Assembly: GCA_020248915.1 (NCBI GenBank)
Contig: JADCGP010000009.1
Span: 124,001-188,000, forward strand
Source: Rubrivivax sp.
Lineage (GTDB): Bacteria > Pseudomonadota > Gammaproteobacteria > Burkholderiales > Burkholderiaceae_C
Length of the DNA stretch: 64,000 nt
Reading direction: 5' to 3'
Of this stretch, positions 59,781-64,000 are shown one piece after another (positions within the stretch are counted from its first letter, which is position 1; each line of letters opens with the position of its first letter). The translations under genes and the position numbers were made by a program. The notes beneath the pieces were generated by a model. That model did no database searches and had not been told where the DNA came from. It saw only the letters and a list, made by a program, of their open reading frames with translations.

Positions 59781-60407
59781 TCAGCCCGGCAGCGACGCCA
59801 GCACGCGAGCGATCGCAGGCCGCGCCGCGGTGCGCTCGGCGTGCTCCCGCACGCGCGGGAATCGCGCCACGTCCACGCCGTCGCCGGGCAGCCAGCGCGT
59901 GATGGTGAACAGGTACGGGTCGGCCACGCTGTAGGCGTCGCCCAGCACCCACGGCCCCGCGAGCATCTCGCGCTCGATCAGGTCGAAGCAGGCCGCCATC
60001 GACTGCGGCACCTTGCGCTGCATCGCCTGCAGCGCCGCGGTGTCGTCCGCATCCACCCAGCGGTAGCCGCGCATCCGGTGCGCGTGCGCCACGTGCACGG
60101 TGCTGCACAGGTAGCTCAGGACGGACTGCAGCCGCGCGAAACCGAAGGCGTCGCCATGCGGCGCCAGCCCGGCGGCCGGGAAGCACTGCGCGACATAGGT
60201 CAGGATCGCCGGCGTCTCGGTGAGGATGCCCTGCGCGGTGCGCAGCGCGGGCACGCGGCCCTTCGGGTTGACGGCGAGGTAGGCAGGCCGCGTCTGCTCG
60301 CCGCCGGCGAGGTCGACGTTGACCACCTCGTACGGGGCGCCGGCTTCCTCGAGCGCGAACAGCGAGGCGATCGAGCAGGACTGGGGGTGGTGGTAGAGCG
60401 TGAGCAT
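59781..60407 (-). CDS. Glutathione S-transferase family protein
   Basis: 208 residues. The N-terminal thioredoxin-like domain starts MLTLYHHPQSCSIASLFALEEAGAPYEVVNVDLAGGEQT and contains NPKGRVPALRT and the glutathione gamma-glutamyl site LTETPAILTYVAQ. The C-terminal helical domain ends LADPYLF-like VADPYLFTITRWLPGDGVDVARFPRVREHAERTAARPAIARVL. It probably conjugates glutathione to electrophiles or acts on peroxides; the substrate is unknown. Single gene. Confidence 0.93.
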   Translation of the reverse strand: MLTLYHHPQSCSIASLFALEEAGAPYEVVNVDLAGGEQTRPAYLAVNPKGRVPALRTAQGILTETPAILTYVAQCFPAAGLAPHGDAFGFARLQSVLSYLCSTVHVAHAHRMRGYRWVDADDTAALQAMQRKVPQSMAACFDLIEREMLAGPWVLGDAYSVADPYLFTITRWLPGDGVDVARFPRVREHAERTAARPAIARVLASLPG

Positions 60408-60725
60408 GGGGCGGGGCAGCGGACGGGTCGTTGCCTTGTCTGTCGGCAGCCGCTGCGGACTGTAGCGGCTGCGGAGCCTCGGCCGGCAACGGGCCATGAC
60501 GGCCCGAGGCAGAGGATGGCCGGAGGACGAGGACGTCGGATACTTCGGCGCAATCTGCCCGAATCCGCCCGAATCCGGCCCAAGCCTGCCGAGGGGACCC
60601 CGCCGGACGGCCCGCGCGGGAGCGCGCCGGGGTGCCGCCGAGGTGCCGCCGAGGTGCCGTCGAGCTGCCGGAATGGGCCGAGCCGGGCTCCTGCCCGGCC
60701 GCACTGCCGACCTGGAGATCGACCG
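60408..60725. other. Intergenic region between GST gene and selD
   Basis: 318 bases, divergent promoter region. It contains a run of 11-base imperfect repeats at 60631-60671 (GGTGCCGCCGA twice, GGTGCCGTCGA and GCTGCCGG), and repeated ccgaatcc(g) motifs near 60558-60580. No supported gene. The region should contain promoters for both genes. Confidence 0.6.
60631..60671 (+). repeat. Three and a half 11-bp tandem repeats upstream of selD
   Basis: GGTGCCGCCGA, GGTGCCGCCGA, GGTGCCGTCGA, then GCTGCCGG. The array lies 55 bases before the selD start, so it could be within its leader. Confidence 0.88.
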
Positions 60726-61796
60726 ATGACCGACACCGACGACGCCGCGCCCGAGCCGCGCCTGACCTCCCTCAGCCACGGCGGCGGCTGCGGCTGCAAG
60801 ATCGCGCCCGGCGTGCTGTCGGAGATCCTGCGTGGCACTGCCGCGCTGCCGGTGCCGGCCGAGCTGCTGGTGGGCATCGAGACCTCGGACGACGCGGCCG
60901 TCTACCGGCTCGACGACGACAAGGCGCTGGTGGCGACCACCGACTTCTTCATGCCGATCGTCGACGACCCGTTCGACTTCGGCCGCATCGCCGCCACCAA
61001 CGCGATCAGCGACGTCTACGCGATGGGTGGGCGGCCGATCATGGCGCTGGCCATCGTCGGCATGCCGATCGGCGTGCTGGGCACCCGGACCATCGGCCGC
61101 GTGCTGGAGGGCGGCGCCAGCGCCTGCCGCGATGCCGGCATCCCGGTGGCCGGCGGTCACACCATCGACTCCGTGGAGGCGATCTACGGCCTGGTGGTGC
61201 TTGGCCTGGTGCACCCGGCGCGCGTCAAGCGCAACGCCGACGCGCGGCCCGGCGACCTGCTCGTGCTGGGCAAGCCGCTGGGCGTGGGCGTGCTCAGCGC
61301 GGCGCTGAAGAAGGGGGCGCTCGACGACGCCGGCTACGCGCGGATGGTGGCCACGACGACCCGGCTGAACACGCCCGGCCCCGAGCTGGCCGCACTCGAG
61401 GGCGTGCACGCGCTGACCGACGTCACCGGCTTCGGCCTCGCCGGGCACGCGCTGGAGGTCGCGCGAGGCTCCGGCTGCGAGGTGGCGATCGACTGGTCGC
61501 GCGTGCCGCTGCTGCCGGGCGCGCGCGAGCTGGCGGGGCGGGGCTTCGTCACCGGCGCGTCGGCGCGCAACTGGGCCGGCTACGGCGGCGCGGTCCGGCT
61601 GCCCGAGGGCTTCGCGGCCGAGGACCGGGCGCTGCTGACCGACCCGCAGACCAGCGGCGGCCTGCTCGTCTCGTGCGCGCCGCAGGCGCTCGATGCGGTG
61701 CGTGCGGTCTTCGGCCGCCATGGCTTCGATGCTGCCGCCGTGGTGGGCGAGGTGCGCCCGCGCGGCGACGGACCGCCGCGGCTGCTGGTGCGCTGA
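60726..61796 (+). CDS. selD: Selenide, water dikinase (selenophosphate synthetase)
   Basis: 356 residues. The N-terminal active-site loop HGGGCGCKIAP has Cys22 in the position of Sec/Cys and Lys25, followed by IETSDDAAVYRLDDDKALVATTDFFMPIVDDPFDFGRIAATNAISDVYAMGGRP and GGHTIDSVEAIYGLVVLG. It makes selenophosphate from selenide and ATP for selenocysteine-tRNA and selenouridine. In this copy the catalytic residue is Cys. selA, selB and selU (ybbB) are not in the window, so the pathway cannot be completed here. Confidence 0.96.
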   Translation: MTDTDDAAPEPRLTSLSHGGGCGCKIAPGVLSEILRGTAALPVPAELLVGIETSDDAAVYRLDDDKALVATTDFFMPIVDDPFDFGRIAATNAISDVYAMGGRPIMALAIVGMPIGVLGTRTIGRVLEGGASACRDAGIPVAGGHTIDSVEAIYGLVVLGLVHPARVKRNADARPGDLLVLGKPLGVGVLSAALKKGALDDAGYARMVATTTRLNTPGPELAALEGVHALTDVTGFGLAGHALEVARGSGCEVAIDWSRVPLLPGARELAGRGFVTGASARNWAGYGGAVRLPEGFAAEDRALLTDPQTSGGLLVSCAPQALDAVRAVFGRHGFDAAAVVGEVRPRGDGPPRLLVR

Positions 61797-61899
61797 CCGC
61801 CGTCGGGGCGGCGGGGCCTCGATGGTGTGCCTGCGCGGGGCCCGGGGCGCCGGGCTGTCGGAGGGCCCGCCAGGGACCGTCAGGGCCGGTCAGGGCCTG

Positions 61900-63594
61900 T
61901 CAGTCGAGCGTGACCGTCGTGCGCACGGTGCCGGCGCGGTCGGCGGTGGCGCTCAGCGCCACGGGCGTGCCGCGCGCGCCGCGCACGATCCACTCCACCA
62001 CCGCGCGGTCGCCGGTGATCTCGCGGTTGGGCAGGAAGGCCTGCAGCGAGTTCTTCGGCGCATGGCCCTCGAGGTGCCCGCCCTCGATGCGCTCCTTGCC
62101 CGAGACCAGCGTCACCTCGGACGGCAGGTGGATGCGGAACACGCAGCCGCGCGCGGTCTTGCGCTCGAGCGCCCGCTTGCTCACGTAGCTCGGCAGCCAG
62201 CCGCTGTTGGCCACCGCGAAGCGCACGCGCCAGGTGTCCGGGCCGAGCGCGCGCACCTCGGTGCGCAGCACCTCCAGCCGCGGCAGCGACAGGCCGAGGG
62301 TCTGCAGCCACGCCGGGAAGCGCGCGGCCTCGCGCTCGCGCAGGTGCGGCGGCGGGTTGCGCCAGAAGTTCAGCCGGTCCCAGCCGCCGAGCTCGACCAT
62401 GCCGAGCTGCGGGTGGCGGAACGGGTACCAGTCGACGTGGGCCTTGCCGCCGCACTGCTCGTCGCTCCACTTCAGCAGCTTCAGGTCGTCCTCGACCGGG
62501 TGCTCGCGGTACCACTCGATCCACTGGTAGTCGGTGATGCCGGCCTCGCGGTTGGGGGCCCAGATCTCCACCGTCCAGAAGAGGGCCCCGAGGTGCTCGT
62601 AGACCCAGTCCTGCGTGCCGGTGATGACTTCCTTGGGGTGGTACTTGAACTCGTGGAAGATGCTGATCGCCGGGTAGCCGGTGAGCTTGGCGCCGAGGTC
62701 GCTGAAGCGCTTGTACTGCCACAGGTCCTCGGGCGTCATGTCGTCGTCGCTCTGCGTGCCCATCGGGCGCAGGATCACGCCGCTGTGGGTGTGGAAGCTG
62801 ACGGCGGCGCCGATGTTGGGGTGGCCGACGACGAAGTCGACCATCGCCCGCACCTCGGGCTCGCTGGTGGGGTAGGGGCCGGCGCCGGGCTGCTCGAACT
62901 CCTGCCGCCAGTAGGCCGGGAAGTTGCGATTGAGGTCCAGGCCCTCGCGGTCCTTGTTGACCGACACCTTGACGCCGTCGAAGTTGACGAGCGTGCCCTC
63001 GGGCATCAGCCGGTAGTACTCGCCGCCGAACTCGCCGGGCTCGCGCGCCACCATCAGCCGCGGGTCCTTGTCGCACTTCTTGTACGGCCCGTGCGGATCG
63101 GGGATGCGGATCGACAGCACGCGGCCGTCGCCGTCGATGTCCTCGACCGTCAGGCCCTCGACGTGCGGCTCGTCGTGCGGGTAGGGGCGCGTGCTGCTGC
63201 GGATGTGGCGCGGGCGGTCGGCCAGCGCCAGCTCGGCGCCGTCGGGATTCAGGCGCGGCACGATGTAGACCGCGCGCGTGTCCAGCAGCTGCCGGATGGC
63301 CTTGTCGGCGGCGTAGCCGCTCACGAGCTGGTGCAGCCAGTACAGGCAGGCGGTGCAGGCGGTCAGCTCGCCGGCGTGGATGTTGCCGTCGATCCACAGC
63401 GCCGGCTTGTCCACGTCGGGCCCCGTGGCCTGCTGCGTCAGCACGACGAGCCAGATCTCCCGCCCCTCGTGGCTCCTGCCGATGGACCGCACCTCCACGA
63501 GGCCCGGCGCCGCCGCGGCGTAGTCGTGCAGCACCCGCGTCAGCTCGGGGTGGCGGTAGAAGGTGTCGAAGCGCGGGACGGGGATGTCGGGCAT
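61900..63594 (-). CDS. M14-family zinc carboxypeptidase
   Basis: 564 residues. Zinc ligands: His and Glu in IDGNIHAGELTACTACLYWLHQLV and a His in AAVSFHTHSGVILRPMGT; the catalytic Glu is in LFWTVEIWAPNREAGI. The substrate-binding motif LDLNRNFPAYW is typical of M14. A C-terminal beta-sandwich-like domain (about 440-564, WRVRFAVANSGWLPSYVSKRAL) follows. No signal peptide is seen, so a cytoplasmic or unconventional location is likely. It probably cleaves C-terminal residues of peptides. Start at the ATG at 63594; the upstream open frame has no family resemblance. Confidence 0.92.
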   Translation of the reverse strand: MPDIPVPRFDTFYRHPELTRVLHDYAAAAPGLVEVRSIGRSHEGREIWLVVLTQQATGPDVDKPALWIDGNIHAGELTACTACLYWLHQLVSGYAADKAIRQLLDTRAVYIVPRLNPDGAELALADRPRHIRSSTRPYPHDEPHVEGLTVEDIDGDGRVLSIRIPDPHGPYKKCDKDPRLMVAREPGEFGGEYYRLMPEGTLVNFDGVKVSVNKDREGLDLNRNFPAYWRQEFEQPGAGPYPTSEPEVRAMVDFVVGHPNIGAAVSFHTHSGVILRPMGTQSDDDMTPEDLWQYKRFSDLGAKLTGYPAISIFHEFKYHPKEVITGTQDWVYEHLGALFWTVEIWAPNREAGITDYQWIEWYREHPVEDDLKLLKWSDEQCGGKAHVDWYPFRHPQLGMVELGGWDRLNFWRNPPPHLREREAARFPAWLQTLGLSLPRLEVLRTEVRALGPDTWRVRFAVANSGWLPSYVSKRALERKTARGCVFRIHLPSEVTLVSGKERIEGGHLEGHAPKNSLQAFLPNREITGDRAVVEWIVRGARGTPVALSATADRAGTVRTTVTLD

Positions 63595-63731
63595 GGCTCG
63601 TGCCGGGCCGCAGGCCGCGGCGGCGGAGGAGGGCGGGAGTTCGCCCATGCTACCCGCGCCCCGCGCGCGCGGGGCCGGCGGCGCCGGCCGGGGAGGGCAC
63701 GCGAGCCAAGTCGCGTGGCCCGGCTCGCGCG

Positions 63732-64000
63732 CTACTCGAGCATGAGCTTGGCCAGGCCGCGCCAGGACAGCAGCCGCCCGGGGTTCTGCGTCTCCTCCAG
63801 CACGCCGCTCATCCGCGCCAGGATGCGCGGGCTGCGGCGCGCGCGCCAGACCACGAGGTCGGTGAGCCAGGGCCGGTGGTTCACGTGGCTGGCGGTCTCG
63901 TAGAGGTCGAACTTGGGCTTGACCGCGCACATGGCGGCCTCGTACTGCGCGCGGGCCTGCGCGTCGCCGTCGGCCTGTGGGTGCTGCGCGATGATCGCCT
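63732..64000 (-). CDS. C-terminal end of a flavoprotein-like oxidoreductase (partial)
   Basis: The frame is open to the right edge, so the gene is truncated at its 5' end. About 88 residues are visible: ARAQYEAAMCAVKPKFDLYETASHVNHRPWLTDLVVWRARRSPRILARMSGVLEETQNPGRLLSWRGLAKLMLE. This resembles the C-terminal helices of geranylgeranyl-reductase-like or NAD(P)/FAD-dependent oxidoreductases, with no cofactor motif in the visible part, so the assignment is tentative. Its stop codon is TAG. It is upstream of the carboxypeptidase gene on the same strand. Confidence 0.6.
   Translation of the reverse strand, partial: AIIAQHPQADGDAQARAQYEAAMCAVKPKFDLYETASHVNHRPWLTDLVVWRARRSPRILARMSGVLEETQNPGRLLSWRGLAKLMLE

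Noticed and set aside
60726..61796. selD encoding a selenocysteine residue
   Set aside because: The active-site codon is TGC (Cys22); no in-frame TGA is present.

Overview
The window is a very GC-rich bacterial chromosome segment. Its gene set points to a betaproteobacterium of the order Burkholderiales (Rubrivivax/Leptothrix/Ideonella-like lineage). Supporting features are GTP-dependent PEP carboxykinase, purU, selD, a YheT-type hydrolase, a membrane-anchored c5-like cytochrome, RstA/RstB-like two-component genes, an Mla-type lipid transport operon and very high third-position GC. This assignment is an inference from gene content; no 16S gene is present.

Core-like left part (1-32240). It starts inside a VOC-family gene, followed by an OmpR-type response regulator and histidine kinase (481-2747), a glycine-zipper envelope protein, a LysE-type exporter, an old-yellow-enzyme reductase overlapping an AbrB-like membrane protein, a MOSC protein divergent from pckG, a metallophosphoesterase and a universal stress protein. 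Next come an autoregulated-looking pair (Acg-like Tat lipoprotein plus TetR) behind a promoter overlapped by a palindrome, mmsA, and two tandem PhoX-type phosphatases, the first-transcribed one preceded by a good Pho box. A minus-strand group follows (DUF3047 protein, phospholipase D-like lipoprotein, an internally deleted Ntn-hydrolase, RlpA), then a thiolase-P450 pair and a LysR regulator divergent from a large lipoprotein that joins beta-propeller repeats to a serine beta-lactamase-fold domain.

Lower-GC accessory block (about 32.2-49.9 kb). Composition falls (37 of 60 GC in the line at 35041, against 48 of 60 at 57601). It contains a five-gene fatty-acyl/xenobiotic operon (two crotonases, acyl-CoA dehydrogenase, PF10118-type protein, PaaI thioesterase) with stop/start overlaps and a divergent LysR gene; a small tyrosine recombinase; a NIPSNAP / Dabb-type monooxygenase / ArsR operon; and a complete type I restriction-modification operon (hsdM-hsdS-hsdR) with a DUF4411 PIN-like gene and an XRE-ImmA/IrrE metallopeptidase gene between hsdS and hsdR. 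A tRNA-Arg(CCG) marks the right side.

Core-like right part (49.9-64.0 kb). It holds the cytochrome c5-like gene with hairpin-forming 28-bp repeats behind it, a conserved hypothetical, a YheT hydrolase, an NTF2-like protein, purU, a histidine phosphatase, a VOC protein, an alpha/beta hydrolase, a four-gene Mla/Ttg2-type operon (permease with N-terminal extension, ATPase, MCE protein, lipoprotein), a GST, selD, an M14 carboxypeptidase and the 3' end of a flavoprotein-like gene.

The most unusual items are the defence operon with the embedded PIN/ImmA pair, the internally deleted but in-frame Ntn-hydrolase, the propeller/beta-lactamase fusion, the Pho box on only one of two PhoX paralogues, and several perfect 8-bp-arm palindromes in promoter regions.
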